From Alphaproteobacteria bacterium (GTDB lineage: Bacteria; Pseudomonadota; Alphaproteobacteria; Micropepsales; Micropepsaceae): a stretch of DNA of 11,340 bases. A program made the position numbers and the translations under genes. Under the pieces are notes generated by a model. The model searched no databases, was not told the DNA's origin, and was given only the letters and a program-made list of their open reading frames with translations. Where the stretch lies: the NCBI GenBank assembly GCA_003246795.1, contig QKCS01000178.1, forward strand, positions 1-11,340. The letters are read 5' to 3'. Positions 5,032 through 11,340 of the stretch are shown here, piece after piece (positions within the stretch are counted from its first letter, which is position 1; each line of letters opens with the position of its first letter).

Positions 5032-6525
5032 ATGAAGCTTGTCCGCCTGCTGACGATCGCCGCACTCGCCGTCGGGACGCCGCTCCCGGCGATGGCTGGC
5101 ATGGGCCAGACGAAAGCTGCGGCGAGTTCCGCGCCGGTGCAAACCCTTCGCATTCGCTCCGGCGGCCAGGGGCCGAGTTCGCAGCAGCTCGACCTACCGC
5201 TGAACAAGGGTGCGATCATCGAACTACCGGAGGACGCGCGGGACGTCCTCGTGTCGAACCCGGAGATCGTCGACGCAGTCGTGCGGACGCCGCGTCGCAT
5301 TTACGTCGTCGGCATGAAGGTCGGACTCACGAACGCCTTTTTCTTCACCGGTAGCGGTAAGCAGTTGCTCAATCTCGAAATTCGGGTCGAGCGCGATATG
5401 AACGCCCTCAAGGGGTTGATCGAGCGCAGCGTCACTGGGTCGGATGTGAAGGTCGAGAACGTCAACGATCGGGTTGTCATTACGGGTTCCGTAAAAAACG
5501 CCAGCGACTCCGAAGCCGCAAAGCAGATCGCGATGCGGTTCGTAACGGACGCCGACAAAACGCTGAAGACGGATTCGGTCGTCAATCGGCTCGGAATCAA
5601 GGGCGGTGACCAAGTGATGGTGCGCGTGCGCGTCGCGGAAATGCAGAGGACGCTTGCGAAGCAGCTTGGTGTCGATTTCACCGCGGCGTTCGATGTCGGG
5701 AAGAAGTTTCCCGTTTCGTTGACGAGCGCGAATCCGTTCTCGCTGTTGGGTCAGGCGCTGTCCACGTCGCAGGCTTTCAACTTCGGCAACATCGAGAACG
5801 CGAATAATTCGGTCGAGGCGGTTATGAAGGCCTTCGAGCGGTCGGGTCTGATCCGTACGCTTGCCGAACCGAACCTCACGGCGGTGTCCGGCGAGTCGGC
5901 CAAGTTCCTCGCGGGCGGCGAGTTCCCTGTCCCGGTTGCGCGTGACCGCGACGGCAACGTGCAGATCGAGTTCAAGCCGTTCGGCGTCGGCCTCGGCTTT
6001 ACGCCGGTCGTTCTTTCGGAAGGGCGGATCAGTCTGCGGATCTCGACGGAAGTGTCCGAGATCACAGGTGAGAACGCGTTCGTGTCCCAAGGCGGGCTTT
6101 CGCTCGACGGTGACGGCAACCTGATTTCGATTCCCGGCATCACGATCCCCGGCCTAAACGTGCGGCGTGCGGAAACGACGGTCGAACTTCCGTCGGGCGG
6201 CAGCATTGTGATGGCCGGTCTACTACAGCAGTCGCTCAAGCAAAACATAGACGGGATTCCGGGCCTGAAGAACCTACCGATCCTCGGATCGCTGTTTCGG
6301 AGCCGCGACTTCCAGTCAGGCGAAACGGAACTCGTCGTGATCGTCACGCCGTATCTGGTGGAGGCGACATCGCCAAAGAACTTGGCTTCGCCGACTGACG
6401 GGTTCGTGGTTGCGAGCGACGCCGAGAGCATTCTCTTGGGCCGGCTCAACGCGGTGTATGGCTCGAAAGGCCAACCGGCCGCACAGGGATCCTTGAAGGG
6501 GCCGATCGGATTCATCGTTCGCTAA
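5032..6525 (+). CDS. cpaC: Type II/III-like secretin CpaC (RcpA), outer-membrane pilus channel
   Basis: The product is a 497-residue secretin that multimerises into the outer-membrane gate for the Flp pilus. In order: Sec signal peptide (1-22, likely cut AMA|GMG); pilus-formation N-terminal domain (about 53-122, SNPEIVDA and IYVVGMKVGLTN); BON-like domain (about 123-172, VENVNDRVVITGSV); and the secretin barrel domain (about 265-443), with RTLAEPNLTAVSGESAKFLAGGE, VPVARDRDGN and GSIVMAGLLQQ leading to IPGLKNLPILGSLFRS and ELVVIVTPYLV. The C-terminal NLASPTDGFVVASD segment (450-463) is typical of CpaC. The start at 5032 has AAGGTG at 5021-5026; the same frame stays open upstream to 4843, inside cpaB, but only the 5032 start begins with a signal peptide. 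Its N-domain is related to the stand-alone protein on the minus strand at 2421-2903. Confidence 0.96.
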   Translation: MKLVRLLTIAALAVGTPLPAMAGMGQTKAAASSAPVQTLRIRSGGQGPSSQQLDLPLNKGAIIELPEDARDVLVSNPEIVDAVVRTPRRIYVVGMKVGLTNAFFFTGSGKQLLNLEIRVERDMNALKGLIERSVTGSDVKVENVNDRVVITGSVKNASDSEAAKQIAMRFVTDADKTLKTDSVVNRLGIKGGDQVMVRVRVAEMQRTLAKQLGVDFTAAFDVGKKFPVSLTSANPFSLLGQALSTSQAFNFGNIENANNSVEAVMKAFERSGLIRTLAEPNLTAVSGESAKFLAGGEFPVPVARDRDGNVQIEFKPFGVGLGFTPVVLSEGRISLRISTEVSEITGENAFVSQGGLSLDGDGNLISIPGITIPGLNVRRAETTVELPSGGSIVMAGLLQQSLKQNIDGIPGLKNLPILGSLFRSRDFQSGETELVVIVTPYLVEATSPKNLASPTDGFVVASDAESILLGRLNAVYGSKGQPAAQGSLKGPIGFIVR

Positions 6526-6585
6526 CGCTGTCGATGGGCCGAGAAGCAAGAATTTGGAAATTACCGAAAGCTTAGGATGATCGTC

Positions 6586-7281
6586 ATGTCCCGTCTCGTT
6601 TGCCTTCTTGCTTTGGGTCTCGTCGGCATCGCCGCCGTCGGCTGTACGTCACCGGTCGAGAACGGTCCGGCGCAGGCCGTCGACGTCGAGGCGGCTTTCC
6701 CGATCGTCGTGGAGCCTCAGGTTGCCACACTCGTCATCCAAGTCGACGAAGGGCTGCAAAACATTGCTCGAGGCGAGGAAGATCGGGTGAGGGCGTTCGT
6801 CACCCGGTGGAAGACGCGTGGTCAGGGGATGCTCAATGCCGCAGCGCCAACCGGCACGGCCAACCAGGCGGCCGCGATGGCAGCGCTCGACGGGCTGAAG
6901 CGCGTGCTTGCGGCGAGCGGTGCGCCCAAGGAGTCGGTGCAGTTCTCCTCATACAGACCTGCAGGCAGCGATGCGAACGCGCCGATCACGCTGAGCTTCG
7001 TTACGTATGCCGCGACGGCGCCCGATTGCGGCCAAGACTGGTCCAAGAATCTCGGCTATTCGCCGCGCAATACGCCGTGGCCCGAGTTTGGCTGTTCGAC
7101 GCAGCACAACCTCGCCGCGATCGTTGCCGATCCGCGCGATCTGGTCGAACCGCATGCGAGCGATCCCGCGGACGCGGAGCGTAGGTCGACGGTTATCGAG
7201 AAGTACCGTGCTGGCGAACCCACGCGGACAATGGACGATTCGAAGGCGGACAGCGGGCAGGTCAGCACGGTCGGTCAGTGA
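6586..7281 (+). CDS. cpaD: Pilus assembly lipoprotein CpaD
   Basis: The product is a 231-residue outer-membrane lipoprotein of the Tad apparatus, thought to assist or stabilise the CpaC secretin. The lipoprotein signal (1-20) ends in AAVGC, with Cys20 as the lipidation site. The CpaD signature lies near the C-terminus: FGCSTQHNLAAIVADPRDLV (168-187), followed by P.ASDPADAERR and KYRAGEPT. Cys148 and Cys170 could form a disulfide. I chose the ATG at 6586 because AGGA (6574-6577) lies 8 bases before it. The in-frame ATG at 6577 overlaps that element and would have only a weak binding site; using it would add three residues (MIV). The gene is 60 bases downstream of cpaC, and cpaE begins 30 bases after it. 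Confidence 0.92.
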   Translation: MSRLVCLLALGLVGIAAVGCTSPVENGPAQAVDVEAAFPIVVEPQVATLVIQVDEGLQNIARGEEDRVRAFVTRWKTRGQGMLNAAAPTGTANQAAAMAALDGLKRVLAASGAPKESVQFSSYRPAGSDANAPITLSFVTYAATAPDCGQDWSKNLGYSPRNTPWPEFGCSTQHNLAAIVADPRDLVEPHASDPADAERRSTVIEKYRAGEPTRTMDDSKADSGQVSTVGQ

Positions 7282-7311
7282 TCACGGATTTGAAGGTTAG
7301 GAGCATTTCCG

Positions 7312-8574
7312 ATGGGCAAATCCAAGGCTCCGGATAACAACGATCAGGCGTTCGGCGCCGAGGTGCAGGACCGTCCGGTCCCGCGCATATCTATCCACGC
7401 GTTCTGCGAATCGCCGGACACGGGGGCGGTCATTCAGCGTGCTGGACAGGACCGCCGGCTCGCCAAGGCGCACGTGACTGTCCACATGGGCGGAATCTTT
7501 GGCGCAGTCGAATATTTCCAGGATTCGTCGACCCCCAACGTCATCATGGTCGAAACCCGCGAACAGGGCGGCGCGATTCTGGGCGAGCTCGAAAAGCTGG
7601 CGCATGTGTGCGATCCGGGCACGAAGGTGATCGTCATCGGCGCTTCGAATGACATCTCGCTCTATCGCGAGATGATCCGTCAGGGCGTCAACGAGTACCT
7701 GGTCGCGCCGCTCAATCCGCTTCAGGTGATCGAAGCGATCGCTTCGCTCTACCACGGTCCGGCGACGGCGCCGATTGGCAAGATTTTCGCCTTCGTCGGC
7801 GCGCGCGGCGGCACGGGTTCGTCGACGATCGCGCACAACGCCGCGTGGGCGATTGCGGAAGATCTCCACATCTCGACGACGATCGTCGACCTCGATGTAC
7901 CGTTCGGCACGACCGGCCTCGACTTCAACGAGGACACGGCGCAGGGCATCGCCGAGGCGCTCGCCAGCCCCGAGCGGCTCGACGACGTGCTTCTCGATCG
8001 CCTGTTGGTCAAGCACACGAACCGGCTCAACCTTTTTGTGGCGCCAGCGCAACTCGACCGCGAAGCGTCGTTTCCGCCCGAGGCCGTTGAAACCGTTCTC
8101 GACGTTGTTCGCCAGGCGTCTCCCTGTGTTGTCGTCGACGTGCCGCATGTCTGGGCGCCGTGGGTGAAGCAGGTTCTGACGACGGCCGATGAAATCGTCG
8201 TGACGGCGACGCCGGATCTGGCGAGCCTCCGGAACGGCAAGAACATCTACGACCTCTTGAATCAGGCGCGTCCCAACGACCGGCCTCTGACGTTCGTGCT
8301 CAACCAAGTCGGCATCCCGCGGCGTCCGGAAATTCCGGTCAAAGACTTCGCGGAAGCGATGAGCGCGGAACCCGCGCTGGTGCTGCCGTTCGATCCGCAA
8401 ACCTACGCTACGGCCAGCAACAATGGCCAGATGGTCGGCGAACTCAACGCGCAATCGCGCGCGGCGCAAGCCTTCCGCGAGCTGGCGCAGAAACTGACGG
8501 GCCGTGAACCGCGGGCTGAATCGAAGCCAGCTGGGATGTTGAGCTTCGACTTCTTGAAGCGGAAGAAGGCCTGA
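7312..8574 (+). CDS. cpaE: CpaE/TadZ pilus localisation ATPase-like protein
   Basis: The product is a 420-residue cytoplasmic protein with an N-terminal receiver-like domain (about 25-150) and a C-terminal MinD/ParA-like domain (about 155-395). It belongs to the CpaE/TadZ family, which places the pilus machine at the pole. The receiver domain looks inactive: the phospho-acceptor position in VIMVETR is Glu81, and the usual Lys near EYLVAPLN is Ala132. The P-loop is GARGGTGSST (163-172), where the MinD signature Lys is Arg165 and the P-loop Lys is Ser170, an atypical form shared by the family. Walker A' is IVDLDVPFG (191-199, D193 and D195). The start at 7312 has AGGAG at 7299-7303, 8 bases away. 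The stop is followed after 6 bases by cpaF, so the two are probably translationally linked. Confidence 0.95.
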   Translation: MGKSKAPDNNDQAFGAEVQDRPVPRISIHAFCESPDTGAVIQRAGQDRRLAKAHVTVHMGGIFGAVEYFQDSSTPNVIMVETREQGGAILGELEKLAHVCDPGTKVIVIGASNDISLYREMIRQGVNEYLVAPLNPLQVIEAIASLYHGPATAPIGKIFAFVGARGGTGSSTIAHNAAWAIAEDLHISTTIVDLDVPFGTTGLDFNEDTAQGIAEALASPERLDDVLLDRLLVKHTNRLNLFVAPAQLDREASFPPEAVETVLDVVRQASPCVVVDVPHVWAPWVKQVLTTADEIVVTATPDLASLRNGKNIYDLLNQARPNDRPLTFVLNQVGIPRRPEIPVKDFAEAMSAEPALVLPFDPQTYATASNNGQMVGELNAQSRAAQAFRELAQKLTGREPRAESKPAGMLSFDFLKRKKA

Positions 8575-8580
8575 TAGACG

Positions 8581-10059
8581 ATGTTCGGCAAGCGACCGAC
8601 GGGAGGCGGTGACACGACGCCGCGGCAAAAGCCTGCGGCGCCGTCCGCGGCTGTGCCCAAGGCCGCAGCCCCTGTGGCTGCGCCTAAGGCCGCAATCCCT
8701 ACGGCTCCGCCGCCCGCGCCGAATTTGAGTCCCGCGCCTGAAAAAAAGGCCGTACCGCCACCGATCGCCATCGAGTCGCGATCGGATCAGTATTACGAAG
8801 TCAAGACGACGATCTTCAACGCGCTGATCGACACGATCGATCTGGCGCAGTTGGCGCAACTCGACGCCGAGTCGGCTCGCGAAGAGATTCGCGATATCGT
8901 CAACGAAATCATCGCGATCAAGAACGTCACGATGTCGATCGCGGAGCAGGAACAGCTGCTCCAGGACATATGCAACGACGTTCTGGGCTACGGCCCACTC
9001 GAACCGCTGCTGGCGCGCGACGACATCGCCGACATCATGGTCAACGGCGCTGAACGCGTCTTCATCGAAGTCGGCGGCAAGGTGCAGCTGACGAACGTGC
9101 GTTTCCGCGATAACGCGCAGCTGATGAATATCTGCCAACGCATCGTTAGCCAGATTGGCCGTCGCGTCGACGAGTCTTCGCCGATATGCGACGCGCGTTT
9201 GCCCGACGGTTCGCGCGTCAACGTGATCGCGCCACCGCTCGCGATCGACGGGCCGACACTGACCATTCGTAAGTTCAAGAAAGACAAGTTGAAGATGGCG
9301 GATCTGGTCCGCTTCGGCTCGATTTCGCCTGAAGGCGCCACGGTACTCAACGTCATCGGCAACTGCCGGTGTAACGTTCTGATCTCCGGCGGCACCGGTT
9401 CCGGCAAGACGACGCTCTTGAATACGATGACAGCTTTCATCGATATTGACGAGCGCATCATCACTTGCGAAGACGCAGCCGAGCTTCAGCTGCAGCAGCC
9501 ACACGTCGTTCGTCTCGAAACGCGCCCGCCCAACCTTGAAGGCACTGGCGAAATCACGATGCGTGACCTCGTGAAGAACTGTCTGCGTATGCGCCCCGAA
9601 CGTATTATTGTGGGCGAGGTTCGCGGACCGGAGGCGTTTGATCTTCTGCAAGCCATGAACACGGGCCATGATGGCTCGATGGGCACACTCCATGCCAACA
9701 GCCCGCGCGAGGCGCTGCAGCGCGTCGAATCCATGATCACGATGGGCGGCTACAATCTGCCTTCGAAGACGATCCGCGAAATGGTCACGGGCGCCATCGA
9801 CGTGATCGTGCAGGCTGCGCGCCTTCGCGACGGGTCGCGCCGCATCACGCATATCACCGAGGTCATCGGTCTCGAGGGCGACGTCGTCATCACGCAGGAT
9901 TTGTTCCTCTACGAAATCACGGGCGAAGACGAGAGCGGCCGGGTCAGAGGACGTCACGTTTCAACAGGGATTTCGCGGCCGGCGTTTTGGGATCGCGCAC
10001 GCTACTTCAATCGCGAGAGAGAGCTGCTCGAGGCGCTCGAAGCGGCGGCCGCAAAATAG
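8581..10059 (+). CDS. cpaF: CpaF/TadA pilus assembly ATPase
   Basis: The product is a 492-residue type II/IV secretion-type hexameric ATPase that powers Flp pilus assembly at the inner membrane. Residues about 17-62 are an Ala/Pro-rich low-complexity linker with repeated PKAA units. The N-terminal domain (about 70-230) contains GYGPLEPLL and DIADIMVNG (148-156). The ATPase domain has Walker A GGTGSGKTT (270-278, K276), an Asp box around ITCEDAAELQL (294-304), Walker B RIIVGEVRGPEAFD (341-354, catalytic-type Glu346) and a His box GHDGSMGTLHAN (362-373). The C-terminus (GISRPAFWDRARYF) is typical of CpaF. The start at 8581 has AAGAAGG at 8563-8569, an 11-base gap. Its stop (10057-10059) overlaps the presumed Shine-Dalgarno of tadB. 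Confidence 0.97.
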   Translation: MFGKRPTGGGDTTPRQKPAAPSAAVPKAAAPVAAPKAAIPTAPPPAPNLSPAPEKKAVPPPIAIESRSDQYYEVKTTIFNALIDTIDLAQLAQLDAESAREEIRDIVNEIIAIKNVTMSIAEQEQLLQDICNDVLGYGPLEPLLARDDIADIMVNGAERVFIEVGGKVQLTNVRFRDNAQLMNICQRIVSQIGRRVDESSPICDARLPDGSRVNVIAPPLAIDGPTLTIRKFKKDKLKMADLVRFGSISPEGATVLNVIGNCRCNVLISGGTGSGKTTLLNTMTAFIDIDERIITCEDAAELQLQQPHVVRLETRPPNLEGTGEITMRDLVKNCLRMRPERIIVGEVRGPEAFDLLQAMNTGHDGSMGTLHANSPREALQRVESMITMGGYNLPSKTIREMVTGAIDVIVQAARLRDGSRRITHITEVIGLEGDVVITQDLFLYEITGEDESGRVRGRHVSTGISRPAFWDRARYFNRERELLEALEAAAAK

Positions 10060-10091
10060 GGAGGTGGAGCGAACAAGCTCCATACGCCGCG
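10058..10091 (+). promoter_or_regulatory. tadB ribosome binding site separated from its ATG by a hairpin
   Basis: The strong AGGGAGG (10058-10064) is 27 bases from the tadB ATG (10092), too far for normal use. Between them TGGAGC (10065-10070) and GCTCCA (10077-10082) form a perfect 6-bp hairpin with loop GAACAA. Folding it leaves 9 unpaired bases (10083-10091) before the ATG, a normal spacing. No other purine-rich site lies closer, and no in-frame ATG, GTG or TTG lies between the cpaF stop and 10092. Confidence 0.55.
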
Positions 10092-11079
10092 ATGGACCAA
10101 ACGACATTGATGCTCATCGGCATCTCGCTGACGGTTGCCATTGCCGTTGGCGGCGTTGCGTATGTTTTTTTGGGTGCGGGCGGCAATTCCACGGCGAACA
10201 AACGCGTCGCTAGGGTCTCGCGCGGCACGACCGGTCGTGTCGCCGCCGTCAAAGGCGTCGAGAACGTTGCTGATTCCAGTGCCAAGCGCCGACGCCAAGT
10301 TCAGGAAACGCTCAAGGAGATCGAGCGCAAGAACCAAGAAGTCAAGTCGAAACCGACTTTGGGTTCGATGCTGGAACAGGCCGATTGGAACATAGACCCG
10401 CGGATGTTCCACATCATCACGATCGGTATCGGCGTAGTCGTTATGCTCGCCTTCGTTATGATGGCGTACGCCTGGTACATCGCGCTAGGGATCGGTTTCG
10501 CCGTCGGGTTCGGTTTTCCGCGCTGGTTCCTTAACTTCAAGATCAAGCGCCGCAAGAAGGCGTTCACCAAGGAATTTGCGAATGCGATCGACGTTATCGT
10601 GCGCGGCGTGAAGGCTGGCCTGCCGCTGAACGAGTGTCTGAAGATCATCTCTAACGAGTCCCCCGAACCTGTCGGTCCGGAGTTCCGTCAGATCGTCGAA
10701 GGCCTGAAGGTGGGTGTGACGTTGGAGGATGGGTTGAAGCGCATGTACGAACGCATGCCGATCCCCGAGGTGAACTTCTTTCAGATCGTGCTGACCATTC
10801 AGCAGAAGACGGGCGGCAACCTGTCGGAAGCGCTGGGCAATTTGTCGGGCGTGCTGCGCGATCGCAAGCGTTTGCACGGAAAGATCCAGGCGCTGTCGTC
10901 CGAACGGCATCATCGGATCGCTGCCGATCGTCGTCATGACGCTCGTCTACCTCACGACGCCGGACTACATCGCGCTGCTGTTCACCGAGCGGTTCGGCAA
11001 CTTCCTGCTGCTTTGCTGCGTCATTTGGATGTCGGTCGGCATCTTCGTGATGAAGAAAATGATCGATTTCAAGTACTGA
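10092..11079 (+). pseudogene. tadB: TadB inner-membrane platform protein, frameshifted near the C-terminus
   Basis: TadB is a GspF-like inner-membrane platform protein that pairs with TadC around CpaF. Visible in frame: N-terminal membrane segment (residues 5-29), basic linker (38-90, KRRRQVQETLKEIERK), membrane segments (about 105-145), and the cytoplasmic T2SSF domain (about 155-271, NAIDVIVRGVKAGLPL, QIVEGLKVGVTLEDGL, QQKTGGNLSEALGNLS). After ALSSE (E271, codon 10902-10904) the frame turns into Arg/His-rich nonsense. The true C-terminus, GIIGSLPIVVMTLVYL..., resumes at 10906 in another frame with two membrane segments and ends KMIDFKY at the TGA at 11077-11079. Homologues have about five residues (AKASA) between SSE and xIIGSLP, and only one base (10905) is present, so about 14 bases are missing. 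Read through unshifted, the product would be 335 residues, lack the last membrane helices and stop at 11097-11099, inside the tadC start. Genuine pseudogene or assembly error; the sequence alone cannot say. Confidence 0.85.
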
Positions 11080-11095
11080 GGCGGAGGGCGATACG

Positions 11096-11340
11096 ATGAT
11101 GAAATTTGTCGACATGCTCTTCGATCGGGAGTTCGTCGTCTCGATCTTGGCGGCGGTCGCCGTGTTTGCGACGATCCTGACGCTGGCGTTCCCGATGCTC
11201 TCGGGCGACAAGCTCGGCGCGCGCATGAAGAGCGTCGCGACGCGACGCGAGGAGTTGCGGCGGATCCAGCGCGAAACCCTGGGCAAGAAGGGCCAGCTGC
11301 GCTCGACGCCCGTGGGCTTCATGAAACAGACGATCGAGAA
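11096..11340 (+). CDS. tadC: TadC inner-membrane platform protein (3' partial, N-terminus only)
   Basis: This is the N-terminal end of the second GspF-like platform protein. The visible 81 codons give a short leader (MMKFVDMLFDREFVVS), a hydrophobic segment (about residues 14-34) and the alphaproteobacterial TadC motif SGDKLGARMKSVATRREELR (36-55), then a basic linker into PVGFMK. The frame is open to the window edge. GGAGGG at 11083-11088 lies 7 bases before the ATG at 11096; a second ATG follows directly at 11099. It starts 16 bases after the repaired tadB stop (11077-11079), continuing the operon. The T2SSF domain lies beyond the window. Confidence 0.88.
   Translation, partial: MMKFVDMLFDREFVVSILAAVAVFATILTLAFPMLSGDKLGARMKSVATRREELRRIQRETLGKKGQLRSTPVGFMKQTIE

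Noticed and set aside
8631..8766. Repeats in the 5' part of cpaF as a possible mobile or tandem element
   Set aside because: They encode an in-frame Ala/Pro/Lys linker common in CpaF N-termini. The repeats are imperfect and have no flanking duplications.
7297..9957. An 886-codon open frame on the minus strand opposite cpaE and cpaF
   Set aside because: It is Arg/Asp/His-rich without any recognisable domain and lies wholly opposite two clear conserved genes. GC-rich third positions of cpaE/cpaF remove stop codons from this frame. No binding site or family resemblance supports it.
9987..10091. TadB starting inside cpaF
   Set aside because: The added residues are Arg-rich and unlike TadB. The ATG at 10092 gives the usual MDQT-type N-terminus with a membrane segment.
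10899..10912. Programmed ribosomal frameshift in tadB
   Set aside because: There is no slippery heptamer at the junction, and a shift alone would not restore the roughly five missing residues. A deletion explains both.
1..11340. CRISPR arrays, tRNA or rRNA genes, insertion sequences, phage genes, or a wholly new system
   Set aside because: None was seen. Apart from the methyltransferase gene, every confident gene belongs to the known Tad/Cpa pilus set or its accessory domains.

Overview
The window is GC-rich, coding-dense DNA from an alphaproteobacterium, probably of the Hyphomicrobiales/Caulobacterales type. I base this on gene order and the protein families seen, and I cannot name a genus. 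It holds most of a tad/cpa locus, which encodes the tight-adherence (Flp type IVb) pilus. Most of it is ordinary for such a locus. The most notable points are a broken tadB and several unexplained regulatory-looking structures.

Layout: (1) Bases 1-1399 are the 3' part of a TadG-like von Willebrand A pilus-assembly protein, followed by a likely terminator. (2) Bases 1400-1734 are non-coding and contain a strong inverted repeat near 1604-1627. (3) Bases 1735-2346 encode a small multi-span membrane methyltransferase of the ICMT/PEMT type, probably unrelated to the pilus. (4) A hairpin at 2367-2395 separates it from a convergent minus-strand gene (2421-2903) for a secreted stand-alone CpaC-N-domain protein (PF13629 type). 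(5) A 317-base divergent intergenic region, with an AT-rich island, direct repeats and possible CtrA-like sites, leads to the Flp pilin gene (3221-3388), which ends in a textbook intrinsic terminator. (6) cpaA, the prepilin peptidase, lies at 3560-4057. (7) After a 145-base gap, cpaB-cpaC-cpaD-cpaE-cpaF-tadB-tadC run as one tightly packed operon to the window edge.

How the genes work together: the pilin precursor is cleaved by CpaA in the inner membrane. CpaF is the hexameric ATPase that drives assembly on the TadB/TadC inner-membrane platform. CpaE (TadZ) localises the machine. CpaC forms the outer-membrane secretin channel with the lipoprotein CpaD, and CpaB is a periplasmic/inner-membrane accessory. 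The TadG-like protein and the stand-alone N-domain protein are accessory envelope factors. The strong terminator after the pilin gene fits separate, high-level pilin expression apart from the machinery genes.

tadB is disrupted. After residue 271 the reading frame shifts and the conserved membrane C-terminus continues in another frame. The pattern fits loss of about 14 bases, so either this pilus system is defective or the assembly is wrong there.
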